In this document: piece by piece, positions 25,398-33,157 of the stretch
Numbering within the stretch: the first letter of the stretch is position 1
Layout: the number at the start of each line of letters is the position of its first letter
Program-made: the position numbers and the translations under genes
Assembly: GCA_021782055.1 (NCBI GenBank)
Contig: JAJXVP010000007.1
Location: forward strand, 1-40,600
DNA: 40,600 nucleotides
Reading direction: 5' to 3'
Origin: a bacterium
Lineage (GTDB): Bacteria > Spirochaetota > Spirochaetia > JABEVK01
The notes under the pieces: model-generated
What the model saw: the letters and a program-made list of their open reading frames with translations, nothing else
Told to the model about the DNA's origin: nothing
Databases searched by the model: none

Positions 25398-28300
25398 TTA
25401 CCAAGGAGTTTGTTGACTAAGCGTTAACGGTAAACGAGGAAAAATCTCGAGGGCCTGCGACAAGCGGATACGGTCCTGAGGCGCTGCAGATTGAGCTAAC
25501 GATAAAAGTTTCAGGTTGGCGGCAATGAGTCCGCCGACCTGTCGTGTTTTTCGAACAATCTCGGCTTCTTGAGCGCGAATCTTTTGCAAGGCTTGCTCGT
25601 CGATTTCGGTGATGTCCAACTCTTGGTGATTGTCATACAAATCAAGCCCTAAAGAGGTCTCGGTGGCTTGGGCTTCGGTTAAATACTTTAATGCATCGGC
25701 GAAAGTCCCGGTACGAACTCTTAGGCCGGGTCGACCACGGTCTATCGCCGCCGCGAGATTGTTTTCGACTTCAACCAAGCGTTGGATCAAATACCGATGA
25801 GACTTTCGTTTTCTCAGGTCTAAATTCCTAATCGTATGCCGTTTGATTTCTAAACGCTCTTTCAAGGAGCGATAATACCCGTCAGCCAAGGCATAGTTTC
25901 CGGTTCGAAACAGAGCATTGCCTAGCGCATAAAGAAGGTTGTCGTTGTCTTCGACTTGCGGGGATTCCTCAATTTTCAAAAAGCTCAGGACTGCCTGTTG
26001 ATAATTCTTTTTCTCATAATGAATGACGCCGATGCGATAGGTAATTTCCGACGTCGTCAGCCCCATCTGCTCTGCCTTTTGATACAAATCCAGTGCACGA
26101 TCCCAGCCACCTTTCATGGAGGGGTCAGGTGAGTTTTTCGTCCCAGGTGTCTGAGCGTAATAGAGGTCTGCCAAATCCGCATATACTTTGGCATAAGAGA
26201 GTTCTGGGGAAAGCAGTTTTTGATACAGCCCTTCCTGATACCGACGTAAGGCGTTGACGTAATACGATTCCGCCTGCAAAGGTTCATTTTCTTGAGCAAA
26301 AATTTCGCCAATCCGATCGAGAACCTGAATTTCTCCACCCCAGCGGTCATACCGCCGTTGCTCGCGTGCAGGCATCTGTTGAAAATAGGCATCTGAGGCG
26401 GCTAGAGCCTTCTTTTCTTCACTAAAGTTCCAGACCAAGCGATAGTAACGCGCCAGCTGTTCATGAATTTCAGGCAGATTTTTTCTAACAGCCAACGCTT
26501 TAATCAAAATCTGGTCAACGCCCTTTAAATAATGCGGTTGATAGGGAACATTCGAAAGGGCGTAGGGGTGCGGTGGGGGTAAATTGACAGGTTTTGAACT
26601 CCCTGACTCCTCTTGTCTCAAATTCTGGGCTGTAGAACGGCTAGGTTCGACGATCACGGGTTGAGGCTGGGGTCCAGCGGGCCAGTTATCATACGAGGAG
26701 ATGCGGTATTCTTCTTCGATGGTACGTTGACGAGGAACCACCCTCTGTTGCGCCCTGTCGCGGGCAATATGACGGTTAATCAGCCACTTAGCCAATTGTG
26801 CGGCTCCCTCAGGATCAAATTGAGCATGGGGATCTTGAAGAAGACGGTCGCGAAAGTGCAAAAGTTGGGGCTCTTGGTCAGTCTGAATAAACAATCGGAC
26901 AAAGCGCCATAAAATGACCCAATCCTCTCCATATTTCTGGCGATAATCACTAAAGGCCTGATCCGCTTCGCGATAATGTTCCCTCGAATTGAGCTTTTGA
27001 GCCCAAATCATGGCATTGTCGCCTTCACGGAGAAGTGCCTCTTTATCATAGGGGTTCAGAGCAAACAAGGGCTTAAGCAGGTTCTTTGCACGCCGAAAGT
27101 GGGCGTTAGGGTCTAAGCCGTCATCACCGTACCAGGTCTCAAAGCGGGAGTATTCTAGCAAACCCTTGCGGTCGGGGTTAAGAAAAATCAGTCTACCTCG
27201 AAGCTTCGTTGTATAAGAAGATGGATGATTGGGATCTTCGGCCAAAAGTTTTAAGACCAGCACATAAAATTGACGAGCTGCCAAACGCTTTTCAGCGAGC
27301 TTTTGTTCCAGAGCGGCCCCGTCCAAGCCAGAGGGTAACGGTTTAAACAGCAACGAAAAGCGGTCTTCAAGGGCTTTACGGTCGGCATCCGCTTCGGGTT
27401 TGATCGAGGGCTGAAGCAGTTCCAAATACTTTCGTTGGGCACGAGCATAGTCGCCGACATCTTCAAAAGCACGCGCATATTGAAAAAAACGATCCTGAGC
27501 AGGCCAATAATAATAGGCTTGATCAAAGAATTCATCCGCTTGGCGGCTGTGGTCGGCTCGGATCTCGGCCAGGCCGCGATTGTAAAGGTCTTCAGCGCGC
27601 AACGGCCGCCATAAAAAATTCCAGAACAACAAAATTAAAAGAGCGGCGGCAACCGTCGCCACTAACGAAATTTGAAAGATCGGTCCGGTGACCGTCCTAA
27701 TATTGTACCAAAGAGAAGCCCGTTGTGCCTCTAAAGCCTCGCCCGATCCTTTTTCATAGCCGGCAGGTATCGAGATTTTTCGACCGAGAATTTTACCAAC
27801 GGCTACGGCCAAGGCTCTGGTCGAGGCCCCTCCCGTTAGAAGGGTAACTACCCTGGTCAGGTCTTCGAGCGTTACTTCTTTTTCTCCGATCAACTCCTCA
27901 ATGGCCAATTTGAGGTCAAGCGGTTGCCTAGCCAAGGTCTGTTGTAAGGCAGCAAACTCTTCTTCCGACAGCGAAAGATTCTTTTGCGCTGCTTCAATTT
28001 CCAGATCAATTGACGTGGCCGGGTTCAAGACATCGTTATCATAGTGATCAAAGGCCGTGATACCGAACTGAGTTTCAAAATCCCCTAAGGGGAATTCATC
28101 CGCCTCGCCTTTTTCATCAAACGCTTCGACATCTTCTTCTTTGGTTTCAGCAAACCCCGAGAGTTCTGAAAAGTCCGTGTTTTCAAAGTTAAAATCATCC
28201 GATGCGCTACCTTGATCGAACGAGGCCTCATCGAATGATGCTTCATCGAAATCTTCGATGCCACCGCTGGCTTTAGGTGGAGGGGTTGTAACTTCCACAG

Positions 28301-28775
28301 GAACGCCAAAATCGTCCTCGGCTAAAAGAGCATCGAGGTTACTCAACGCCAACGATTCAGGGGACGGTTCACTCGGTTCTTCAGGTTCGACGAGTTCTTC
28401 AGGTTCGACGAGTTCTTCAATGTCAGGGGTGCCGTTTTTCGCAGGGCCCAACAGGACATCAAGATCCGCAATATCGGAGAAGCCAGTTTCGGGCAAAGGC
28501 GTGGCGAAAAGCTCAGAGAGTCCGTCGTCAAGCGGGGGCTCCAGCTCCTCGAGTGGTTCCAAAACCTCAGCTTCATCGCCACCAAAAGAGTTGCCATCAA
28601 AAGAAGCCGAATCAGCCAGGGGCATTCCTCCCAGCAAGTCGTCTAGACTTTCGCCCAAGGCTTGAGGAGGAGCTATCTCTTCGGGCGGAAGACCTTGCGC
28701 TGCCCTAAGCGCATTTTCGCCGGCGAGAGCCTGAATTTGAGATTTAAATTGTTCAATTGCGTCAATCGCTGGCAT
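25398..28775 (-). CDS. FlcA-like periplasmic flagellar collar protein (large TPR membrane protein)
   Basis: This 1125-residue protein has three zones. Residues 1-235 are acidic, Pro/Ser-rich and low-complexity, with short tandem repeats (EELVEP twice, DEASF twice). Residues 236-360 form a conserved-looking helical region (ITAFDHYDND onwards), followed by one membrane helix (365-389). The remaining 735 residues are extracytoplasmic TPR-like repeats (for example AEDLYNRGLAEIRADHSRQA, DVGDYARAQRKYLELL, YALADGYYRSLKERL). This order resembles FlcA (BB0326 of Borrelia), which builds the collar of the spirochaetal periplasmic flagellar motor and aids stator assembly. The match is by architecture only; a general TPR scaffold is the alternative. 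The ATG at 28775 has only a weak ribosome site. Confidence 0.62.
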   Translation of the reverse strand: MPAIDAIEQFKSQIQALAGENALRAAQGLPPEEIAPPQALGESLDDLLGGMPLADSASFDGNSFGGDEAEVLEPLEELEPPLDDGLSELFATPLPETGFSDIADLDVLLGPAKNGTPDIEELVEPEELVEPEEPSEPSPESLALSNLDALLAEDDFGVPVEVTTPPPKASGGIEDFDEASFDEASFDQGSASDDFNFENTDFSELSGFAETKEEDVEAFDEKGEADEFPLGDFETQFGITAFDHYDNDVLNPATSIDLEIEAAQKNLSLSEEEFAALQQTLARQPLDLKLAIEELIGEKEVTLEDLTRVVTLLTGGASTRALAVAVGKILGRKISIPAGYEKGSGEALEAQRASLWYNIRTVTGPIFQISLVATVAAALLILLFWNFLWRPLRAEDLYNRGLAEIRADHSRQADEFFDQAYYYWPAQDRFFQYARAFEDVGDYARAQRKYLELLQPSIKPEADADRKALEDRFSLLFKPLPSGLDGAALEQKLAEKRLAARQFYVLVLKLLAEDPNHPSSYTTKLRGRLIFLNPDRKGLLEYSRFETWYGDDGLDPNAHFRRAKNLLKPLFALNPYDKEALLREGDNAMIWAQKLNSREHYREADQAFSDYRQKYGEDWVILWRFVRLFIQTDQEPQLLHFRDRLLQDPHAQFDPEGAAQLAKWLINRHIARDRAQQRVVPRQRTIEEEYRISSYDNWPAGPQPQPVIVEPSRSTAQNLRQEESGSSKPVNLPPPHPYALSNVPYQPHYLKGVDQILIKALAVRKNLPEIHEQLARYYRLVWNFSEEKKALAASDAYFQQMPAREQRRYDRWGGEIQVLDRIGEIFAQENEPLQAESYYVNALRRYQEGLYQKLLSPELSYAKVYADLADLYYAQTPGTKNSPDPSMKGGWDRALDLYQKAEQMGLTTSEITYRIGVIHYEKKNYQQAVLSFLKIEESPQVEDNDNLLYALGNALFRTGNYALADGYYRSLKERLEIKRHTIRNLDLRKRKSHRYLIQRLVEVENNLAAAIDRGRPGLRVRTGTFADALKYLTEAQATETSLGLDLYDNHQELDITEIDEQALQKIRAQEAEIVRKTRQVGGLIAANLKLLSLAQSAAPQDRIRLSQALEIFPRLPLTLSQQTPW
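28380..28415. repeat. Two tandem 18-base repeats in the FlcA-like gene
   Basis: An 18-base unit beginning TTCAGGTTCGACG is repeated exactly twice in the plus-strand reading. It encodes the EELVEP duplication in the acidic N-terminal region. A related imperfect 15-base duplication encoding SFDEA lies about 150 bases away (28211-28252). Both look like recent slippage events that keep the frame. Confidence 0.8.
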
Positions 28776-28798
28776 GCTGTTCTTTTTATCGGAAAAAT

Positions 28799-28813
28799 CT
28801 CACCTGGGGTGAG
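28799..28813. promoter_or_regulatory. Perfect inverted repeat in a divergent promoter region
   Basis: CTCACC-TGG-GGTGAG is a perfect 6-base inverted repeat with a 3-base centre. It lies between the divergent FlcA-like gene (start 28775) and the CBM48 gene (start 28883). It has no T-run, so it is not an intrinsic terminator; an operator is possible. Such a short palindrome can also arise by chance. Confidence 0.3.
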
Positions 28814-28882
28814 GCGAAGTTCCTTTTCCGTGCTAAACCCTTCGAAAAGTTTGACGACAAGTATACTAGAAGGACTTGTTTG

Positions 28883-29650
28883 ATGAAATTGCCTTTCCTT
28901 GCCTTCGTGCTGGGATTTTCTGTTGTTTTTAACCTTCAGGCCGCCCCGCAGACCCTGCCCGACCTGGATATGACCTTATACTTTCAAATCATTCATTTGA
29001 CTCACGCCCAACCGCCAAGGATCTTTGACCGAAAGCTCATTTTAACCTACGATGCCGACCCCGGTGCGCGGTATGTTGCGGTGGCCTTTGCCAGCGAGCA
29101 TTTTTCTCAGCGTCATATTTTTTCAAAGAATCAGAACAATGTTTTTTTCTATGTGTACGACCTTCCGGCAAACGCGCCCCACGAAATTGATTATCGGCTT
29201 ATCGTCGACGGCCTATGGATACGCGACCCGGGTAACGCGGAGTATCGAAGCGACCCCAACGGCGATTTCTCGTATGTTGTCCTCCGCGACGAAGAAGTAC
29301 CGCGGTGGACCAGCCCCGTTCAGTTGCCCTACGGAGAGGTTGAATTTCGCTACCGTGGACAAAGTGGTCTAAGAATCGCTGTGATGGGAAACTTCAACAA
29401 TTGGGATCCTTACCAAGATTTCTTGCGCGAGGAACCGGGCCGCCCCGGAGAATACAGCCTGAGGCTACCGCTTCCGCCGGGGAAAGTCGTCTATGCCTAC
29501 CAACTGGGCAACAGAACACGCCTCGACCCGCTCAACCCCCACATTGTCACCGATGACTCTGGTCAACAGTATTCCTACTTCCGCAACGTCAACCACCCCG
29601 CCCCATCGGTGATGGAAGCGGATCTTCCGACCTCGTATTCGGAGCAGTGA
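28883..29650 (+). CDS. Secreted glycogen-binding (CBM48/E-set) domain protein without catalytic domain
   Basis: From the ATG at 28883 the protein has 255 residues. A hydrophobic signal peptide (about 1-20, ending near QAA) suggests export. Two tandem immunoglobulin-like early-set domains follow: residues about 30-145 (with VYDLPANAPHEIDYRLIVDGLWIRDPGN) and about 150-240. The second has the CBM48/AMPK-beta pattern GLRIAVMGNFNNWDPYQDF, EYSLRLPLPPGKVVYAYQLG and LDPLNPHIVTDDSGQQYSYFRNV. Such domains bind alpha-glucans, normally in front of a branching or debranching enzyme; here no enzyme follows. A TATACT hexamer at 28862-28867 and an AAGGA at 28870-28874 lie upstream. The next gene overlaps by one base. 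Confidence 0.82.
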   Translation: MKLPFLAFVLGFSVVFNLQAAPQTLPDLDMTLYFQIIHLTHAQPPRIFDRKLILTYDADPGARYVAVAFASEHFSQRHIFSKNQNNVFFYVYDLPANAPHEIDYRLIVDGLWIRDPGNAEYRSDPNGDFSYVVLRDEEVPRWTSPVQLPYGEVEFRYRGQSGLRIAVMGNFNNWDPYQDFLREEPGRPGEYSLRLPLPPGKVVYAYQLGNRTRLDPLNPHIVTDDSGQQYSYFRNVNHPAPSVMEADLPTSYSEQ

Positions 29651-30810
29651 TGTCGAAGGTTCCTCCCCTCGAGGCGGCGCTTGCACGTAAACGCACCCAT
29701 CCAGATTTTCTCGATCTCACCGATTCAAGGTTTCACCAAAATGGCTTTATTCCGCCCTTTTCTGTGATTCGTCAAGCCTTTGAGGAGTATTCACAGCAGC
29801 CGTTTTACACCCCTGACAGTAAGGGCCGCCTGAGTACTCGTCAAACGATAAGTCGTTTTTACCAGGAGCTCGGGTTTGATCTCTCGCCAGAGGATGTCCT
29901 TTTAACGGCGGGAACTTCCGAAAGTTATCAGCATTTGTTTCAGCTCTTTTGTCCACCCGGGGGAACGATAGTTTTGCCAAGGCCAGGATACCCCCTGTTT
30001 GAACACCTGGCGTCTGAACGGCAAACCGCTTTTTACGACCTCGAATTTTCTCGTTCTTGGCAAATTGATCCCCACTCTTTAGAGGCTATCCCCTATGCCA
30101 ATCTGATAGTTTTGATTAGCCCCAACAATCCCACCGGCTCTTGCTTAAACGCCGAAAGTCTTGAGGCTGTACGCACTTTTTGCCAACGGACGGGAGCGCT
30201 CTGGATCAGCGATGAAGTTTTTGATCTTTTTAGCGGTAAAGAAAAACTTCTGCGTCCCGGTGCTTTTTTCAACGATCTGCCGGGCTTTACCTTAAATGGC
30301 ATCTCAAAACGTTTCGCCTGCCCGGATTGGAAGTTATCTTGGATCGCCTTGACGGGCCCCGCCCCCCGACGACAAGACCTCGCCGAGGCCCTTGAGTTTG
30401 TTAATGATTTGTATTTAACTGCCACGTCTTTCAGCCAGATTTTAGCCGAAAGACTCTTTGAAACTCTCGTACCCTCTCAAGCAGTCTGGCAGGCTCACAT
30501 CGATGAAAATCGTGCTTGGCTGAGTCATTGGGCGGCAAAGCTCCCAGTGAAGGGCTGTTTTTCACTGGGCGGAATCTATGTTCCACTTCAGCTTGAAGCG
30601 CCTGACGACGAGGACTTTGTCCTTCGGGCCTTAGAGCACGAGAACTTGTTTCTACACCCCGGCTTTTACTATGACTTTCCCCCCAACGAAGCCTGGGTGG
30701 TCGTTAGTCTGTTAAAAGAGCAAGGCGCCTTTCGACAAGGGCTCGAGCGTCTCGCAAGACTGCTCCGCCCTGAAGAAACCAATAGCCCCCCCGTGGTCAA
30801 TGCTAGTTGA
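29650..30810 (+). CDS. PLP-dependent aminotransferase, class I/II
   Basis: This 386-residue fold-type I enzyme has the aminotransferase order YTPDSKGRLSTRQTIS near 53, TAGTSESYQHLFQLF (cofactor phosphate region, about 86-100), ISPNNPTGS with Asn160, SDEVFD with Asp188, and the Schiff-base Lys220 in NGISKRFACPDWKLSW. The arginine-binding C-terminal domain is shorter than in aspartate aminotransferase. Its amino-acid specificity cannot be read. I start it at the ATG at 29650, which has GGAG seven bases upstream and overlaps the CBM48 stop as TGATG; a GTG at 29647 is the alternative. The 3' end overlaps the GH18 gene by eight bases. Confidence 0.9.
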   Translation: MSKVPPLEAALARKRTHPDFLDLTDSRFHQNGFIPPFSVIRQAFEEYSQQPFYTPDSKGRLSTRQTISRFYQELGFDLSPEDVLLTAGTSESYQHLFQLFCPPGGTIVLPRPGYPLFEHLASERQTAFYDLEFSRSWQIDPHSLEAIPYANLIVLISPNNPTGSCLNAESLEAVRTFCQRTGALWISDEVFDLFSGKEKLLRPGAFFNDLPGFTLNGISKRFACPDWKLSWIALTGPAPRRQDLAEALEFVNDLYLTATSFSQILAERLFETLVPSQAVWQAHIDENRAWLSHWAAKLPVKGCFSLGGIYVPLQLEAPDDEDFVLRALEHENLFLHPGFYYDFPPNEAWVVVSLLKEQGAFRQGLERLARLLRPEETNSPPVVNAS

Positions 30811-31861
30811 AGGTTGCCCTAGTCTGCGAAATTGCTCGAAGCAAACTGGTTCGTCCGGTTGTATCCTGACCAATCTCCCAAACCATCACTCCGGCAAGGC
30901 CTTCGGCTTTAGCCAATCTCACCTTTTCACGAACTGTATCGATCCCATTAAAATAGTACCCCGAAACGGTATCTTCGCCCGGGCCAGGGCTGTAACGTGC
31001 CTGCAAGGTGCGGTAGCTAACGGCATCGTTCCAGGACGGGCCATCCTCACGATACCCTCGGCCATAAAAAGGCACCCCTAGCTGAAGTTTAGCGGCCGAA
31101 GCCCCCTGCTCTTCAAACGCCCGAATATCGTCTGCCGCTTCTGACAACGTGGAATGTCGACCCCAATCGTCATAGGCCATGACATGAATCCGGTCGACTG
31201 CCGCGTAGGCCGCGCGCGAAAGTGGGTGTGAGGGGCTCACCGCCACCGTTAACCGGAGGCCGAGGGGGGCAAAAACAGAATGAATTTGTTGAAGCAGAGC
31301 CGCAAATTCGGCGTTCTCAGAAGAGCGGGGATATTCCCAATCGATATCGACGCCGTCAAAGCCTTCTTTCAAAAGGTAGTCTGCCAAGGAGGCGGCAAGC
31401 TTTTCTCGAAGCGGTTTCCGTGCGCAAATAGACGCCAGCGCCCCCTGGGAGCGGTGCTCGGATAAACCGAGAAGGATCCGGGTTCCATAGCGACGTTTAA
31501 CTTCTTTAAGAAAAGCCAATTCCGAAGGTGTCATCACGTCGCGAGAAAAATCGGCGTCACGAGTCGGGGCAAAGCTAAAGAACACGAGGTCGGTAAGGTA
31601 GCGTGCGACAGAGGGTTGGACGTTGGCAATCTGGTAATACGGTAAATACCCCGTGACCTCAAAGGAGTTTCCCACGATCTTTGACGAAGTGTTGGAGTTG
31701 GCAGGAAAGGCTTCATCGGCCGTCGCCGCCATTCTCGACGAGTTATTGGGGGCGGCATCGGGCACCACATAGACCCCCACGCTCTCTAAGCCGCAGGACC
31801 CGGCAAGGACTCCCAGAGACAATATCGAACTATACAGACAAAACATAGCAAATGATTTCAT
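30803..31861 (-). CDS. Glycoside hydrolase family 18 (chitinase-like) lipoprotein
   Basis: From the ATG at 31861 the protein has 352 residues. A signal peptide ends in LAGSC with Cys23, a relaxed lipobox of the kind spirochaetes accept, so a lipoprotein is likely. After a Ser/Asn/Ala-rich linker (24-65) a GH18 barrel begins at EVTGYLPYYQI. The catalytic signature FDGVDIDWEYP (168-178) has Asp172, Asp174 and the acid Glu176. IHVMAYDDW and GVMVWEIGQDT are the expected later barrel motifs. GH18 enzymes of this size cleave chitin, peptidoglycan glycans or spore-type glycans; the substrate here is unknown. No Shine-Dalgarno is visible; a GATAAA hexamer lies 12 bases upstream of the ATG. Confidence 0.88.
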   Translation of the reverse strand: MKSFAMFCLYSSILSLGVLAGSCGLESVGVYVVPDAAPNNSSRMAATADEAFPANSNTSSKIVGNSFEVTGYLPYYQIANVQPSVARYLTDLVFFSFAPTRDADFSRDVMTPSELAFLKEVKRRYGTRILLGLSEHRSQGALASICARKPLREKLAASLADYLLKEGFDGVDIDWEYPRSSENAEFAALLQQIHSVFAPLGLRLTVAVSPSHPLSRAAYAAVDRIHVMAYDDWGRHSTLSEAADDIRAFEEQGASAAKLQLGVPFYGRGYREDGPSWNDAVSYRTLQARYSPGPGEDTVSGYYFNGIDTVREKVRLAKAEGLAGVMVWEIGQDTTGRTSLLRAISQTRATFN

Positions 31862-31930
31862 GCGATCAGTGGTTTTATCAATTATTTCTACTTTTTTCCA
31901 GCCCCACCCCCCGGGCGGCGCCAATTTCGG

Positions 31931-31959
31931 TTGCGTTAGCAGGTTTGAACCCCTATACT
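31931..31959 (+). promoter_or_regulatory. Promoter for leaderless pfs-luxS mRNA
   Basis: TTGCGT (31931-31936) and TATACT (31954-31959) are 17 bases apart. The predicted start coincides with the ATG at 31966, which has no Shine-Dalgarno sequence. The -35 is the same TTGCGT used for the response-regulator operon. Confidence 0.6.
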
Positions 31960-31965
31960 GGCGGC

Positions 31966-32694
31966 ATGATCGGAATCATCGGCGCCATGGAAGAAGAGGT
32001 CAAACTGTTGCGGCAGGAGCTTGAAAACCCTCTGCCCGTGACCAAGGGTGAGTTCACCTTCTGGACGGGCGAGCTGGCCAAAACCCCGGTAGTTTTGGTC
32101 CAGTGCGGCATCGGAAAAGTCAACGCCGCTACTGCTTGCTCCCTGTTGAGCGAAAAATACTCCCCGCAGGTGATTATCAATACGGGTTCTGCCGGCGGCC
32201 TTGCTCCCGCTTTGACCTTTGGTGATATTCTCATCGCCACAACACTTCTTCAGCACGATATGAACGTTACAGCCTTTGGCTATGCCCTAGGCCAAGTTCC
32301 CGGCCTACCCACGCACTTTAGCTGTGACAAAGACTTAGTAGAAGCGGCAAGCCGCTGTGCTGAGCTTCTTCACGACTCGGGAGAGTTGCCCCAGACCGTC
32401 CAAACCGTTCTTGGACAAATCGGCTCCGGCGACACCTTTGTCCATGAGCCGGAATACATAGCCCAGTTAAGGGCTAACTTTCCCGAGATGGCGGCTGTCG
32501 AAATGGAAGGTGCCGCCATTGCCCAGGTTTGTCACCTCTTTCATATACCTTTTGTTGTCATCCGTGCGATTTCTGATGTTGCCGGAAAAGAATCCCCTAT
32601 GACCTTTGACGAGTTTTTACCCCTCGCCTCCCAGCGCTCGGCACAACTCGTTCGCCAGTTAGTTAAGGAGCTGTCCCATGGAAAAAATCGCTAG
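31966..32694 (+). CDS. mtnN: 5'-methylthioadenosine/S-adenosylhomocysteine nucleosidase
   Basis: Also called Pfs. It cleaves adenine from S-adenosylhomocysteine and methylthioadenosine. The 242-residue protein begins MIGIIGAMEEEV as in E. coli. Glu11, the ribose-binding Glu181 in VEMEGAAIAQV and the catalytic Asp204 in RAISDVAG match E. coli Glu12, Glu174 and Asp197. The frame is open back to 31852, but this would lengthen the protein beyond its family and cross the promoter. The last 17 bases overlap luxS, so the two enzymes form an operon: S-adenosylhomocysteine to S-ribosylhomocysteine, then to homocysteine and DPD. Confidence 0.97.
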   Translation: MIGIIGAMEEEVKLLRQELENPLPVTKGEFTFWTGELAKTPVVLVQCGIGKVNAATACSLLSEKYSPQVIINTGSAGGLAPALTFGDILIATTLLQHDMNVTAFGYALGQVPGLPTHFSCDKDLVEAASRCAELLHDSGELPQTVQTVLGQIGSGDTFVHEPEYIAQLRANFPEMAAVEMEGAAIAQVCHLFHIPFVVIRAISDVAGKESPMTFDEFLPLASQRSAQLVRQLVKELSHGKNR

Positions 32695-33157
32695 CTTTCA
32701 AATTGATCACCTACGTCTTTTGCGCGGCGTCTATGTCTCGCGACTGGACAAGTTCGGCGGTGAAAGCATAACGACCTTTGATATCCGTATGAAGGAGCCC
32801 AATCGTGAACCGGTAATGGATGTACCAGCCCTCCATACCCTTGAACACCTGGGAGCCACCTATTTGCGCTCACACCCGGTTTGGGCGCCAAAAACTGTCT
32901 ACTTTGGACCTATGGGGTGCCGCACCGGTCTTTATGCACTTTTCGCAGGGGAACATTCCAGCCGGGACCTTCTGCCGTTGTTAAAAGAATTTTTTCAGTG
33001 GGTTTTGAATTTTCAGGGGGAAGTTCCCGGTGCCCAAGCGGCTGAATGCGGAAATTGGCAAGACCACAATCTTGAAATGGCTCAGTGGGAGGCGCGCAAA
33101 TTCCTTACGGAAGTTTTGAACCACGCCACTGAGGCCAATCTTCATTACCCCGTCTAA
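32678..33157 (+). CDS. luxS: S-ribosylhomocysteine lyase (LuxS)
   Basis: LuxS splits S-ribosylhomocysteine into homocysteine and 4,5-dihydroxy-2,3-pentanedione, the precursor of autoinducer-2. The 159-residue protein has all metal and catalytic residues: His53, Glu56 and His57 in LHTLEHLGA, Cys81 in GPMGCRTG and Cys124 in AECGNWQDHNL. They correspond to His54, Glu57, His58, Cys84 and Cys126 of B. subtilis. The AAGGAG ribosome site lies within the upstream nucleosidase gene, which overlaps by 17 bases. The stop codon overlaps that of the convergent cyclase-like gene. No AI-2 receptor or transporter is in the window, so methyl-cycle recycling is the safest role. Confidence 0.97.
   Translation: MEKIASFQIDHLRLLRGVYVSRLDKFGGESITTFDIRMKEPNREPVMDVPALHTLEHLGATYLRSHPVWAPKTVYFGPMGCRTGLYALFAGEHSSRDLLPLLKEFFQWVLNFQGEVPGAQAAECGNWQDHNLEMAQWEARKFLTEVLNHATEANLHYPV

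Noticed and set aside
28380..28415. CRISPR-like direct repeats
   Set aside because: Only two contiguous 18-base units without spacers, and in frame within a coding sequence.
28258..28665. Serine-rich plus-strand frame opposite the FlcA-like N-terminus
   Set aside because: The Ser bias is just the complement of Glu/Asp-rich codons in the real gene.
31852..31965. Upstream extension of pfs
   Set aside because: It would add 38 residues absent from the family and run through a good promoter; MIGIIGAMEEEV is the family N-terminus.
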